Notes: a model not told the origin generated them from the letters alone. DNA of 64,000 nt from Promerops cafer (GCA_013398275.1 VZSE01002491.1:1054001-1118000), one strand, 5' to 3'. Positions 47,889 through 61,849 are shown, counted from the first letter of the stretch. Made by a program: numbers and translations.

Positions 47889-50714
47889 TTGGGAAAGCCT
47901 TGCCCTCTGGCCACTAAAGCAAGGTACTCATGCCACAAGGCCACAGCAGGTGTGCAACAGATGCATGGAAGAGTCAGAAAGTTGGTACCTTTTGCAGACA
48001 ACAGTTGTTATTTCAAAGCCACATAAAATGAAGACATTTGATCAATCTGAGTTTACAGCCACTGTTAAACATCGCTGCTGTAGCTACCTGTCCATCCGAG
48101 TACCCCACTTTGTACAAATCAGAGGTTGGCTTTGGGACATGTTTACTCTGGTCCAACTTGTCCAATTTTTCAAGAACATCTGAGTAAAAAAGAATAATTG
48201 CCTTATCACTTACTAACTCCAAAAGTGATGATGATACTAAGGAAGCCTGGGACAAAAACCAGGACACTACGCCTCTTGGGACACTGTGATGGCTGATGCT
48301 ACACTCCCCAAAACAATCAAGCAACTTTCTATGTGAGAAGATATTAGAGAATGGTGACATTGACCAATGTTTGTCCTGCAGATGTGAGTACCTCTTCCAT
48401 GCATGCTCCTGCCTCTTCCTTGGCTTAGGTGAGCTGGGTTGGTGCAACCAGCTGGAGCCAGGCAACCACAGAGCTCTCCTGAAGTCCCTGAAGTTGTGCT
48501 TGTGCCACCCCCTTTGCCAACAAAAGTGTCAGGGGGAGGTGGTCACTTCCCTTGGAGAAGTCATGGCATTTAGCTGGAGTCAGCATGGTTTTCCATCAGC
48601 TGATCAGTTTGCAAAGTGAATGCCTGGCTACAAGCAAGTCACACAGAGTGGCCAAAACAAGATGGGGAAATGAGAGACAGAACTTGGTGGGGCAAGCCTT
48701 GCCCATTGTGCTGCCTTCCTGGTGCCTGCCTCCCTGCAGACATTCTTTCCCTGCAGCCTCCTCCTGTTCCCTGGCTCTGAGAGCCCGCAGAAGTCCAGCC
48801 TACATTCGCCACATGCCATGGAAAAATGAGTCAGTCATTAAGGCTTTTAACAATGACGCAAGCACAACTGACACACGTGTATCTAATGCGTGGGATAGGA
48901 GCAGCAGAAAAACGTTCTACGAGTGACTGATGTGCCAAATTTCTTTTTACTTGCTGCAAGGAGAAATTGTGTCCATTATCGGTGAGCAGTAGGCAATTTT
49001 TAATAGGTGTTTTTTTTTGTTAGCTGCAATTTTATAGTAATCTGTTCCACAAATGAACCAGTCTGTGTTCTTACAGGACAAAAAAAATATTTTTTAGAAA
49101 GACCAAGTTAAATGAGGCATGTTTATCTATTCTGGTTCATGGATTTGATTTCTCTGTCTTTCCTGAAAGATGGACATTTGATAGTAAACTACTATCATTG
49201 CTTGCCTCAGATTTGTAGGGGATGAATTTGCCTCTTATGTAATTATTCTGATGTGCCAAGGTTAGTGGTTGCTGGTCTTAAAATTATAGAATGAAGATAG
49301 ATGATCTTAAGCGTGATTTGGGTGAGGAAAGAAAGGCCTGCTCATCTTTCAACCAACTAGATCTAGGTGCTGAATTTAGCATGCTATGGGGTTTGCCTGT
49401 ATTTTGTTTGCCTGTTTTCAAGTTTATAGTGCCTCTGCATCCTTCATTCCCAGAGAAAATCTGGAGTTTTTCTGGTATGTAAGCATTCATTAATTATTAT
49501 ACGTGAAGGTATGAATAATTCTCATAAACAACAGCTAGACTATCTCAGCCTAAGAGAGACATCTTCTTCCACTCAGTTTCTGAAATGCAGGACCATCAGG
49601 CTGGGTTTGCAGACCTACCTGCTGCTTCCACCTGTTTGTGTGATCTCCCACCAGAAAAAATTGCTCATTTCAGCAGATAGAGACCCAGTCACAATGTATA
49701 TGGACTGAAAAGTGTGAGAACCAGAGGGATTTTTTTCATGCCAAGCATCTTTCCCCTTGTCCCTGGCTGTAGTTGTGGCTAACCCAGTGATGCACTGAAG
49801 GATCTCAGCTGACAGCACTGAAACCAGTCACTATAGAGCTGCTTTCTCACTGTGCTGAGAAAGGAAGACCTGGGGGGTACCCGGGGCATCACCTGCTACC
49901 CTGGCCAGAGCCCTGCCTAGATTTTCATAGAAGGAGGTAGCACTGTGAGCTGTTCATGTGTTACCTCAAACCCAAGGGAGGCTTTAGGAAGTATACAGCA
50001 TCTAATTCCCTGTAATAGCTCTCTGCCATCCAGGAAAGGATAGTTTCTGGAGTGCATCCTGGTTTCTTACAGAGAGTGGAGAATTTGTAGCTGGAATTGC
50101 TCAGGGCGTACAAAGCATCTGGCAGACTGAAAGCAAAACCTCTCTGCAGAAAATATTTGGCATCTCTTCTCCCCAGAAGCCCATATACCAGTGCACAAAC
50201 GGGGCTCTGCAAATATCCCCAGCATATTTACCAGGAGCAGCCTATAGCTGACATGACATCTAAGGCATTTTTCTGTCATTCTTCTTTGTCTTGTATCACA
50301 GGAAAGCACATAAAGAGTTAAGGTATAATAATTCCACAGCCCTTTTTTTTTTTTCCCAAAGGCTAATTTAGATATTTAGATTTATAACACCGAGCTGGGA
50401 ACACTTTATGGGACCTCTGACTTAAAACATTGGCAACACATCACTGCAGAGGTCTGCCTTTCCTTTTCAAAAACCATGGAAATATCAAGCTGGAACAGCC
50501 TGAGATGGTCAGCCAGCTGTCCGCTATTTGAATCCCATGAAAACTCAAATACAGCTGCAGGTTCAACTTTGTTCTGGTCAAATATGGCAGTCCTGGAACG
50601 TGCTCCTTTACATCGGGGCATGAATAGTGTCAAAATTAATGCTATTCTCTTAGCAGTATGGATTAAAAGCTGTTTGACAGTTCCCTAAAGGCATGAGTGA
50701 ATGGGGAATTATTC

Positions 50715-51415
50715 AGGAGTGGATTTTTTTCTAAGGAGGTCCCACAAAGATCAATTACTGACTCTTTTTTTTCTACTGAATATTTTAATCAGTGATCTGG
50801 GGAGAAAAACAACAAAAAAATAAATCACAACTGAGGAACTTCAAGGTGGCAAAAAAATCATGCACTACTTTGAACAGAAGAAACCCTAGGGCATTATAAC
50901 ACAGCCAAATATGAAATTGAAAACCTGTAACTGCAGAACTTAGGTTGCATTTACAGAACTCTATCTTGCAAGTATGGAAAAGACCTGAGCATCTGAAATA
51001 TGCCCACTGCTATTCAATAGCCCACACTGCACCAGCAGGTCTGAACAAGCCTTGATCAGAGGCTGTAGAACCAGGACAGGCTCCAGAAGGAGGAGCAGAA
51101 GGAGGAGGAGGAGGATGCACCCATCATACCTGCATCAAATATGACTATTGCAGTCAACCTGTACCCTGATCAAGCAGGACGTTGAGAATATAAAGAGTGT
51201 TCAGGAAAAAAGCCAAAAGACAAGGAATGTGATAGCAAAAATATGCTAAATAATTAAATAATTCAGGAACTCCATCAATTTTACTTAAGCAGAAGGAAGA
51301 AATATGATCACAGTCTACAACTACTAATGTAAGGAACAGAAGTTTGAAGGTTCTTTATTCTGGAAAGAAAAGTATAACAGCAGGCAGTGCCCAGGTGTTG
51401 AAAACAGAAAACTTC
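50715..51415 (+). mobile_element. Ancient CR1 relic
   Basis: The order of blocks matches old CR1 ORF2: AAGGAGGTCCCACAAAGATC near 50733, then TTTTAATCAGTGATCTGGGG near 50783, which corresponds to the 'G-x-PQGS...FNIFINDL' region. A block near 50878-50920 and another near 51180-51240 resemble the following parts. All frames are broken and a GGA-rich expansion interrupts it at 51086-51115. The right edge is uncertain. Confidence 0.55.
51086..51115. repeat. (GGA)n trinucleotide tract
   Basis: A GGA/GAA/GCA triplet tract of 30 bp inside the CR1 relic. Confidence 0.85.
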
Positions 51416-51789
51416 AGATGAGAAACATGGCACAAACCATTAAGTATGTGAGTTCTCTGAGTCTGCTTAGCTTATTGGTTTCTATGGTACTGGAAATTTT
51501 AAAATTAATTGAATGTCTTCCGGAACAGATGCTCTTGCTCCAATTAATTTGAAGAAAGCTTATCATCTGCCATATGCAGACAGTTAGAGAGATGGTCACT
51601 CGCAGCTCCCCCTGGACTTCTAATTTCTGAGACTAAACCCCAAACTATTACACGTGCTTGGTACTTATTTGATGCAGCACAGAGCTCTGCCACCTATATG
51701 TGAGAGTTGATACAACCATGCCCTGGTGCAAGAAGGGCTGGCTTGCTTGTTTACTTGTACTAAATTCTGCTTACAGCCTATTTTGGGCA

Positions 51790-52025
51790 CCAGTTACATG
51801 ACGGCAGCATCCTCAGCGAGGGGACACAGGCCTCTTGTGCTCCCACTCCAGCTGCCTGGGAGCTAGGGCAGGGCAGGCTGGCTGGGGCTGCTCGTGTCTG
51901 CTTGCCAGGGACCAGGGAGACATCCCACGCTTCATGTGATCCCAGCAGGATTTGCGAATAATAAAGGCTCACTTTGTAGCGAACGGCCTCGATGTTCTCC
52001 CAAACGCGGGAATTAATTCTAGCAC
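51790..52025. other. CpG-richer segment
   Basis: A GC-rich start (to about 51910) is followed by a cluster of CpGs (about 51940-52020, including GCGAACGGCCTCGATG and AACGCGGG). An AATAAAGG hexamer context occurs at about 51959. It could be a small regulatory element or the remains of an LTR; I cannot decide. Confidence 0.35.
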
Positions 52026-55000
52026 CATCCATGCGGCTCTTAGCAAAGAGAACAAAAGGTCTTGGAAAAGCTCCTGAGCTAGTTCAGTGCAAAAAACAAC
52101 ACATAAAGGTACAAGAAAGGACGAGGCAGGAAGATTTTTGTAGTTAAATCAGTTGGTAACATCAACATCCTGCAAGAACCGCATTGTTGGGGGATTTTTT
52201 GCACTCCCTTTCTTTTTTGAGAGTCCTGTGTCCTTGGTCAGAAGGAAATGCCATCCCGGGGTGATAATATTGGAAGCAGAAAATGGGTTTTATTCATACT
52301 GAGAATCCCAAACCATGCCAGTGCTGACAAACTGGAAAAAAAAAAAAAAAGAAGAGGAAGCTGGTATATGTGTAAGGCACGCTGTGAATGACACACTGCT
52401 AATAAAACTAATTCCCTCTCTGAACAACAGCGGATCTCACAAAAGCCTCTCTCCTTTGAACAGGAAAGCCTGAATGAACTAAGAAATTGTGCCTCTCATA
52501 TAACCTTTGTGCGTGAATGAATCATAGTTCTGGTACAGAAAGCTAAAAAGAGTTCTTTTAAAAAAAACTTACAGTGAGTTAACCATAAAATTTCCACGTA
52601 AATCATGCAATAAGTTCTTTTTATTAATCTTTATCTTGCAAATTTACCAGTACTATTCCCTCCTGTTTTGGTCTCATTTTATTTCCTGTGTCAAGCCAAA
52701 AAGCTGCAATTCAAGGGCTTCTTTAATGTATGCTGCGAGTGTGTTGATATTTGCATAACAGTAGCTTTCAGGGAGGCTCTTGTTTTCCACAAACTGCACA
52801 GCTTCTTCACACGGTATGAAAATCTTGATTGGATTTATGTCCCATTAAAAATTCTGTCCCTTAGGCACACAACCCTGCAGATAGATCAGCAAACCTTCAT
52901 TTTCATTAACAGCCCCATTGAGGTAAACTCAGCAACCAAAGGGTGTTGGGTGTAAGCACACACAAACCCAGGCTCTTGTGTGTGATTATCCATTCATAGC
53001 TCAGACAGATGAAGGATGGGGGATAGAACAAGGGATACCCCATGACAGCTCTCTGCCACAGCTCTCAGCTGTGAACCTAGGCTCTGTTTGAGAAATGACC
53101 CTGTGAATGGTCCAGCAAAGCTCAAAATGATCTCTAATGTCATATTTGACCTGCACAGCGTGCAAAACTTGAGTACATTCATTGTGGAAAAAACGGGGTT
53201 TTCCCAAACATTAATTAATATTCTTCACTAGTTAGTTTTGACAATGTGATAACTAATAGATAGTGCTAATCTATTACTGAGAAATTCTTCTGCATTTCAT
53301 GTTAGTTGAATTATAGTACTTTCAGAAATAACTAATATATAAGTTATTAATAAATCCAACAGGGAAAAATCATTAAATCATCATGACACTCTTATCACAG
53401 GTCCAAAATACAGACTTCACTGAAATCTAAGGAGAAATTATTATCTACATAGGGAAAATTACCAATGAAGTTAGAGCATGGTTCATTGCTCCTGTTAACT
53501 GAAGAGTTTAAGGCAGATGATTTACTTCACAATTGGCCTATTAGGTTGTTCAAGCTAAGCCACTGCTCAGTGTTGTACCATTTTTGTTCATAAACATCTG
53601 TTGAAGAAATATTAACTTCTCCTGAAGTTAATAGCAAAACTCTTACTGAAATACCTGCAAACCTGGTACTGACTTTCCAAACCTATTTGCATTTTGGAAC
53701 TGGAAGATCATTGTTTGCATCAAACCCTCTCCCAGTGCAGAGGCACCACCAGCAGCACTCCAGGGTCACTTCCCACTTTCCCATGAACAAGACAACTTGC
53801 TTTTGTCCCGCCAGCAGCTTGTGACAATCACCATCATCTTCTCAAGCGAGGTGCACCGAGGTCCATTTCCCTTCCCCACACCACAGATCAAGTGTGCTGG
53901 CCATGCTCTGCAGAAGCCACAGATGCAAACTCTCTGGCAAGAAGGATACCCTGTCACCCTGCTAGCTCTAACGTGCCTCTCCGTGACGCACTGAGGCTGT
54001 ACCACAAGCTCTTTGAAGTCTGCCTGCATGCCGACTTTGGCCATCTTCCCTCGGTCTTTTGGTTTCTAATATACAGTGCAATATCTTGAATTTTCTTCTG
54101 TGCCCGTTCCTCATTAGGCAAACCACATATTATCATAGCAAGCAACCCTCCCAGCCATAATTATTCCTGCCATTAGGTCTTTTTCAGCCTTCATTACTCA
54201 GTCACACAGATTTGCCTTATGACTACATTTGTTACTCTTATTTTGACACATAAAGACATGCAGTATGTGATGATGACTCAGTCGTCATTATCCCCAAAAT
54301 GATTGTCTTTAAATACGTGGAGTCTTTCAGCACCCATATACAGTCCTCACTCTGCAATTCACTTCCTGCTATAATTTTTGCATGCTTGTCTTTCCATTTC
54401 ACATATATAAATTTCTTTTATTAAATCTGAGCAAAGTTAATAATCCTGAAAATGTTCAAAATCAAAAAGCATTATAGTTTTAAAGCAGTAAAAATGTTAA
54501 ATAACCATTTTAAAATTGTGTATTAATCTCCATTTGCATAGCCTCTGAACTTCAACACTTTCCTTTATTTTCATTAGAACAAAATTGGATACTGACCATA
54601 AACCCAACAATAAGTTGAATATATAATGTACCTAAAGACTCCTGGCATTTTAATGAGTTGGGCTACCATAGTTTTTTTCTCACAACTTTTGCAGGTCTGC
54701 TTCTATGTCCGTGCCCATCTCATCTCACATTAATGCAGCAGCACCCAGCAGGAAGGAGGAGGTGGGACTGAAATGCAGGTGCCTGTCATGTCCCACACCC
54801 TGCTCAAACACAGAGTCCAGGGGGACCTGCCCCAAAACTTTTCAGGCCAAAAGGGCAGGAGAAGCAGACTGAAGGAGCTAAGGCTCAGAGGAGCCGCAGC
54901 AGCTCCTTTGATGTGCTGAGCAGCCCAATGGTGTGGTCAGGTTTAGGACACCTTGTTCCCTTCTACTACAGTGAAAACCAGGCTTGATTTCACAAAGATT

Positions 55001-55180
55001 CATCCTATGAAGTTCAGGGCACAGTGGAAATTACAGTATCTTTGGCTTAGACTGCTGGGGGTTTTGCTTCTTCATGGTCTTGTCATTCTTGCTCTTCTTT
55101 TTCTGTTCTAATGAGTGTGAGTGTTCTCCCTTTCCTTTCTCCTTGTTTGCATGCATTTCTTTCCCTCCCATTTAACACTT

Positions 55181-55197
55181 AAAAAAAAAAAAAAAAA
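55181..55197. repeat. A17 homopolymer
   Basis: A run of 17 A after a pyrimidine-rich stretch. No retrocopy is recognised upstream. Confidence 0.9.
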
Positions 55198-55479
55198 GGG
55201 ACAAGAAGCCTTTCCTATTTAAATTGCAAGAAAGGCTTCTGAGCAATTATTTTGTACAAGGAAGTCAGTTTTTCTTTTCATCTTCCTGTGAGTTTCACTG
55301 TGTTCCTGGACACCTGATGATGTCCTTTTTTTCATGGTGTTCATTGGCATCCTTCATGAGGCAACCTGCTGCTGGTGTGACCACGTCCCTGAGCTGTGCC
55401 TGCCCTTGCAATCATGAGCTTCTTCTATCAGGTCTGTTGTCACCCTGTGCTGTCCCAGGACTCAGAAGTCCTTTTCATC

Positions 55480-55500
55480 TTTTTTTTTTTTTTTTTTTTT
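55480..55500. repeat. T21 homopolymer
   Basis: A run of 21 T, followed directly by AAACAGC. It lies 280 bp from the A17 run; the sequence between them is not a recognised retroposed gene. Confidence 0.9.
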
Positions 55501-58500
55501 AAACAGCTCTGACTTCAGTGAGCTACAGTTGGAAAGAGATGGCCTGGTGCCCAGGAGCAGTATAAGAGAGCATTTAGGCAGGAGCTTAGCAAGGTCCTAC
55601 TGACTGAGGTTACTCTTATGTTCTGTCTCAGATAGATGGAGAGCAGAAGGCTGAAAATCTCCTGGGCTCATGCCTTTCCACCTACTCTCCTTACTTAGGG
55701 CAGAGCTGCTACCAGGAGCCTCTCAGTTTTCCAAAACCTTTTCACTCTGCCTCTGTGTGCATCCACCTTCTGGAGGTCTGAAGTCTGCCTTTAGGAATCA
55801 CAAAACTAATGTTTAAATTTGTGTTAATGATGTCTCTTATTATGCTTCCAGTGCTAATCCTTCATACCTTACCCTCCCTTACCATCTTCATTACCCAGTA
55901 TCCTATACTGAAGAGGCACTGTTCTGATTTTAGGAGAGAAAACTTTTTAAGTACGTGGAGCACTTTGTATTTCCTTTATGACATTGCAAAGTGCTATGGT
56001 CACAGATACTTAGATATGAAAAGACTCAATTTATATTAAGCATATGACACTACTGGGCTGTCCTTGCTTTTACTCCTACTAATTTTAGTTCAAAGTATCT
56101 TCCAATACAGTACAGATACACCTCTGTGAAATAAAAGGGTTCCACTTGGTGACTGGCACTTAGGGGAGGAAAGAGGAAAATGGCAGCAAACCTCGTCCTT
56201 CAGACAGCTTTAAAAGCTGCCACAATTATTTCCATGCCTTTGTACTCCTGAAAATGACTATTTTAAACTAAAATGTAGCAGTTTGAAGAGAGAAATGAAG
56301 TGTTTGCCTTGGAGTCCATTCTGGAAGTGGAGAAGAGGCATTTCAGATCTGTTTCTCAGCCCATAGTGCAATAGCACAGCCCAAGGAATGGAAGTCAGTT
56401 TTGCCCAGAGAGGGCTATTCCCAGATGGAAGTGCCCTTTTATATGTCTCCAGCTCATCCAGGATGGTGTGCTGGCCAGCTGGCACAGGCACTTTAAATGT
56501 TGGTACCTCCAAAACCACCCCTCTTGAAGGAAGGGACTCCTTAGGGACGTGCATTGCCACCACTGCTGCAATTAAATCACCCTTAATGGTGTATCTAAAC
56601 AGGCATCCAGAGCACGATCCATTCCATAGAATTTGATTTAGCCAACACTCTTTCTCTATGACTTTGTGTGCTCAAAGGAAAATGTCGTTGAAAAAAAAAA
56701 AAAATCTGTAATACTTCAAGAAACTCACAGCCCTTAAAATTAGATTTGCCTGAATAGGCAGCAGTCAGAAAAAAAACCTCCCTTGCCTCCTCTTTTGTCC
56801 TTGCATGGCCTCTTCCATCTTCTCTGCTCTTTTTGTCTGGGCCCTTCCTGAAGCTTTTCTGAATCATGTGTTATTGCATTTGACATTTTTGGTCTTGGGC
56901 TGCGTCACTGATCACACAGAGAGGAATTCAACGGCCTGGCTTCCAGGCTAGGCTGCAGTTACCTGAGGTGACTGCTGTACCCTGAAACAAGCACTTCTCC
57001 ATTTTATCCTGTGCTTGAACTACAGTCCCAAACAAGAACCTTGAACACATCATTTATCATCATACAACCAGCAATATGCTTCAGCATCTCGTCTGAATTT
57101 GTATTTCAGCCCTGTAGTTCACTTCTAGGTGCTTTCAAGAGGTTCTTGCATATTTCTGTGGTGTACAGGAGTGTTTGAAGATTTATGGTTTCTCAGTGGC
57201 ATTTTCATAAAACGATTGCTAAAAATTAGGTGTTGGTATTTCTGCTGCAATAAAAGCTTGGGCGAGTTTTTCTTGCATATGGAATGATTTATTTCCCTTT
57301 CTGTTTTGAAACCCTGATTTACAGCTAAACTGGGGATCACATCAGCAGTTGGTTAGCCAGAAGCAAGCCTCATGTAGATTCTTTTTTTCCTTAGTTCTGG
57401 CTCTGTTACAGCCACTATTGTCTTTATAAACAAACTGAGTACAGACAGCTTTAATATTCTGACTGCTCAGTGTATATCCCAAGCAACAAGGAGAATGCCA
57501 TTTGTGGTTTTGGTTTTGACATTTATTTTGGGCTATATCGATTAGAAAATCTATGGTTAAAGTCTGTAGGGATTTCCTGTGGTTTGACACTGGAATGTCA
57601 CCTTAGATTTCCTGAGAAACCTATAGTATTTATTTAGTGGCTTGGTGTTATTTATCCTGTAAAGAATTTAGTACAAAGTGGCCTAAGAGAGAAGACAATT
57701 GTCATTCTATTTCGTTTCAAGTTTGCAGTGGTTACAGTCTAGGAATCATATATTTCCTATCATTTTCTTGGGAGTCTTTTGAACTCAGCATGGGTATTTT
57801 TTTCTGACATAAAATCTTGAAACTGAGCTTTCAAAGAATGCATCAGTTTAATGCTATTCTTCAACATACAATGAGTGTTGCAAGGAACATCGACATCAGA
57901 AAAATCGCTGCACTTATTTCAACATGCTAACAGTTGGGATTTTGCTAACTGCCAGAATTAGACCTTTGTTAGTGTTGTGCATCTACAGGTGCAAAGGATT
58001 TACAAAGAAGGGGGAGTTGTCAGACCAGTGAATCAATCTGAGTCATACAGAAGAACAATCTTTCAGTGTCACCAACAAATTCAGCTGCTCACTCCATGAA
58101 GCTGAAATCCATGACATAGTTCATTTTTCAGCTGTTGAGCACACTCACATAATGTAGCTCATTCACTGTGTGTTGCCTACTTCACGTATGAATGTGCATT
58201 CACTTGAAAAGCCCATGAATACCCTTAGGTTTACAACACAGATATTGTAGTGTGGTACATTCAGCTTATCTACATAGCTCTAGGACTCGTGTGGCAGCAT
58301 GAATTAATCAGAAATAGAATGGTTTCCAACTTGAAAAGATACCAAAATGCTATTAAGAAGATTTATTCAGTTTTAATCATACAAAAAGAAAAAAAAAAAA
58401 AGGAATCAGAATTATTGTATGGGATCTCAGTAGCTAATTTCCTCCAAAGCAAAGCTGGAGAAAAACCTTCTTTTTCTAGAAAATAAGCAGAAAAGAAATC

Positions 58501-60079
58501 CTAAAAAACTGTGTAAATAAATGTATTACCATATTAGCGATGTTCTTGTAGCAGCAACTGTCTGACAATATGTGTAAGGCAAGGCTGGCAGGTAGAATGA
58601 ATACTTACTAAGTATTACTTATTAAGCATACACTGGTATAAAGTATGCCATCTACCTATAAAAGGTTACCTTGATCTTCTTTGTTTTTCTTCATCACCAA
58701 CTTTAACACATATTTATCTCTAGAGTGAGAATGCGCATGTCATCTGAAAGGAATTCTTGCCATTTTCTGGTTAGACTGCAAGAACACTGTAATACTATCC
58801 CTGTTTTGCAACTAGATAGGCCTACTGTATTTCCTCAGATCTGTCTTCATGCCAAAATAATCCTTAATCAACATATTAAGGGCTGCAAGGGCAGAGTTAG
58901 CACTTGGCTCTCTTCACAGTTGGTAGAGAGAAGCCCTTGCATTTTCAGTCACTGAATCCTCTGCATTTATGGCTCCAGAACAGATCCGTTTCAGATACGG
59001 AGAAATCACTCTGGTCTGGCCTCTGGCCAGCTCAAGGGCTGTTGTAAAGCCAAAAAAACCCAAAAACACTCTGTATGGCACTATAGATCTATAGACTTTA
59101 CTATTTTCTCCACATCCCACTATTTCTTCTGTAGTCACAAAAGCCCTCCTGACTGGCTCTTCTGCCTCCAGCCCCAAAAGAGAAAAGCCAATGCAAATAC
59201 ACATCAACACCCCTGCTTTCCTTGTGAAGGGAGTAGGATGTGCTATCACAGATTAAAAACAAGAGTTCTGGTAGAGCAGATCCTCACTCTTCGGACCAGA
59301 ATATGTACTTGTCAAAACTTGACAACTTTTTGATCAGTAGTGTATAATTTTACTTCTACAAACCTTGATATTGTTCTGATGTGGCCAAAAGGAACAATGC
59401 ACGGACCTCTGTAGAAATCCAAGACAAAACAAATTGCAAAAAACAAAGGCAACAACAAACCAAAGAAATTAATTTTAAAATGTGGAAGACAAGAAGGCAC
59501 AGTTAGGTACATTTCAGGACTTCTGTTTTGTCATTCCCTATCTCCTGGGTGGGAGATAAAGTGTGTGTGACTCTGAGCATTCCAGTGGTAAAAAGCACAG
59601 GGGTCTGGACAGTTGCTTCTCAGTAAGGGAGCACATAAACCTATTGCAGCACAACTGTGTGGAAGCATCACAAACCATCAACATTCCCTGCCACATCCTG
59701 AAAGATCCTGAGGGATCTATTAATCGACAGGAATAGTCACTTCAGGGCTTACAAAAGAAGACCCACATTATCTGAAGAATAAAACTAAAAATTCATTTTA
59801 CTTGTTAGTAGAAAAATATTTTGCAAATTCTAATATTTGGATACTTTCTCCCTATCTGAACAGAGGTATGGGAGCTTCTGAACAGAGGGAAAACGCATGG
59901 CTTATCTGAGAAGAGATGAGGCCCATTAAGAATCCTGCCTAGGGCAATCTGACTGACTGTGGAGAAATTTGGCTCTTTATCTGTGGGCTGGGGTATTTCT
60001 ATCAGAAGAACAATCACATCTGACTCAGTGCAAGATTATCAAGATATCCAAAGTTTGGAAAAACAGGAGTTAGTGATCT

Positions 60080-61545
60080 CTCCAGGGAAGTGATGTGGAG
60101 GGCCAGGAACTCAAGTCCCACAAAGGGAATTGACTGGGGAGATTCTGATGGTATCTGTTCTGCTGCAGTGGAAGGCAATGAGCACAAGTCAACGAGTCAA
60201 TGACACTGTTGTCACAGACTCAGTGACCATCCTTAATGGACCTTCAATGGGAAGGTTGATAAAAAACCAGGAGGTAGAGGAGCACCATCAATTACAGTGA
60301 GTGTCGCAACAAGGACAAGGAAGGCAAAATTCAGTGCTCAGGTCAAAAAGGACAGAGCACCTGGGCTAGAGCCCATCGTCCAGAAAGAATATGGATGTAC
60401 AACTGCAGGGCCAGTAGCAAGGATCTTCAGTACTTTTTCATATCTCAGAGATGGTGTTAGTGGAATAGAGAGTAACAAGTAGGGCCTTCCATAACGTATT
60501 TTCCAAGAAAATGGGAAGGTAGGCTGTGCTATGGTGGATTATCATTCTGGTCTCAGCAACTGGTGGATAACTGTCATGATCTCTGATAGATAAGGACTAG
60601 AGTAGACTATTCTATTAGAATAGCCTTTAAAGGTAAGAAATACCAAAAATATGGAGAAGAATAAAAAATACGATTAAAAGCCCCACAGGTTTATCAAAGG
60701 TATGTTATATGTGGTGCCTTCTTTTTTGATGGGATTGATTTTTCAGACAAAGGAGATGTATGTATTGATTCTATAAAAATTATGGTTCTTTGTTGCATTG
60801 GAAACCATTTGTATAAATTAGCACTGGGATAGGAAATGTGAGGGAGAAGAGAGCAGATGAACAGAAGACCAGGCTCATGAAAAGAAAGCTGTTGCCTGGA
60901 AAGAAGTTATGAGCAGAGTTTTTCAAGGTTTCGTCTTGGGGCTGATCTTATTTAATGTTTGCACAAATAAATTTGATGCAAAGAGTGTGCTATTGAAATG
61001 TGCTAAAGACATTTAGCTACAAGTGTTTAAATATTATGAGTGAAAAAGTTAATGATTTTGCAGACTCACATAATTGAAATGAAATTACATGCAAAAGCTT
61101 GAAAGGCAGGAATAATGTACATCCAGACAATTCACAAGAATTTCTGCTATAAACCAGGGAGACTATGCAAAAGGACAAAAGAAGAAGAGTATTAGTTATC
61201 ATCTTGATTATGATAGGTTACCAGTCTGATGAGGCTGTGAAAAGTGCAAATGCAATCCTTAAACATTTGTTTGTTTAGCAGAAATTGAGAAATATTAATA
61301 CCACTGCATTAGGCAGCAATGAGATATCATCTCTACTACTGTGTACAGTAGGAGTTACAAGTTCAAGAAAAATAAATGTGAGCTGAAAGAGCGAAAGCCT
61401 ATTGGGAATGTTATGTCTAAAGAATATATTAAGAATATGCAAAAAAAAAAGTATAAGCTGAGTAGTTAGCACCATGTTTTTCTCTGTCTAAAGAAGACAA
61501 AGCTGAGGAATATCATATCATCATATCATATCATATCATAAATAT
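60080..61545 (+). mobile_element. Long ancient CR1 relic (about 1.4 kb)
   Basis: A series of blocks appears in the correct order for old CR1 ORF2 on the + strand. GCAGGGCCAGTAGCAAGGAT near 60403 ('GPLARIF', upstream of the reverse transcriptase) comes first, then the 'L...FF...KAFD' region around 60690-60800. The 'Q-x-SSWGLILFNV' region follows near 60920-60965, where TCTTGGGGCTGATCTTATTT is seen. The late region comes last: GAGGCTGTGAAAAGTGCAAA near 61231, ATTAATACCACTGCATTAGG near 61295, and ATCATCTCTACTACTGTGTA near 61325. Many stops and indels show it has been dead for a long time. Its length makes it the best preserved of the old copies here. It runs into a TATCA microsatellite at 61511. 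Confidence 0.7.
61511..61540. repeat. (TATCA)n pentanucleotide microsatellite
   Basis: Six near-perfect TATCA/TCATA units over 30 bp, at or near the end of the ancient CR1 relic. Confidence 0.9.
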
Positions 61546-61849
61546 AATATAATACTGTCTGTGTGTTAGTAAAGAATTGAGTCAGAGAGAGTAGAAGAAT
61601 AATGTTGCTGCAATAACAGCAACAAATAAAACAGCAATGAAGTGCCACAATAAAGTGGCAAGGAAAAGCATGTGATCTATGATGATTTTGGAATTTGCTT
61701 TGACCTATGCACTGCAAGTTGTATTTACTTTAGTCTATTATGCCAGTGAATTGCCTATGTTCTGCGCTGTTGTGCTGCTTCTTCTAGTTCATAAGCAATC
61801 AAATCTGTTCTTGCACACTAGAAAAAGAAAAAAAACGTAGACATCACAA

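Larger units (their letters stand above)
39481..50714. other. Intergenic block, long AT-rich desert with candidate regulatory patches
   Basis: About 11 kb without a defensible gene. It contains AT-rich sequence (39.6-40.15, 42.3-42.8 and 43.6-45.2 kb), GC-richer parts (40.44-41.06 and 47.45-48.9 kb), a CpG-enriched patch at 41971-42290 and a candidate conserved block at 43560-44160. There is also an 18-bp tandem repeat at 47823-47888, an A13 run at 41806-41818 and a T12 run at 50343-50354. The largest frame, 47659-48183 (174 aa), owes part of its length to that tandem repeat and has no other supporting feature. Confidence 0.6.
51416..60079. other. Intergenic block without recognisable genes
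   Basis: About 8.7 kb, mostly AT-rich. It contains a CpG-richer segment at 51790-52025 (see separate entry), an A15 run at 52336-52350, an AT-rich stretch with many TAAT motifs at 53200-53400 and a similar one at 54180-54660. Further runs are A17 at 55181-55197, T21 at 55480-55500, A14 at 56691-56704 and A13 at 58389-58401. No transposon family, exon or RNA gene was identified. Open frames (for example 58914-59249 on -) lack domains. Confidence 0.6.

Noticed and set aside
55181..55500. A17 and T21 runs as tails of a retroposed gene pair
   Set aside because: The sequence between and around them shows no gene-like coding content or target duplication.
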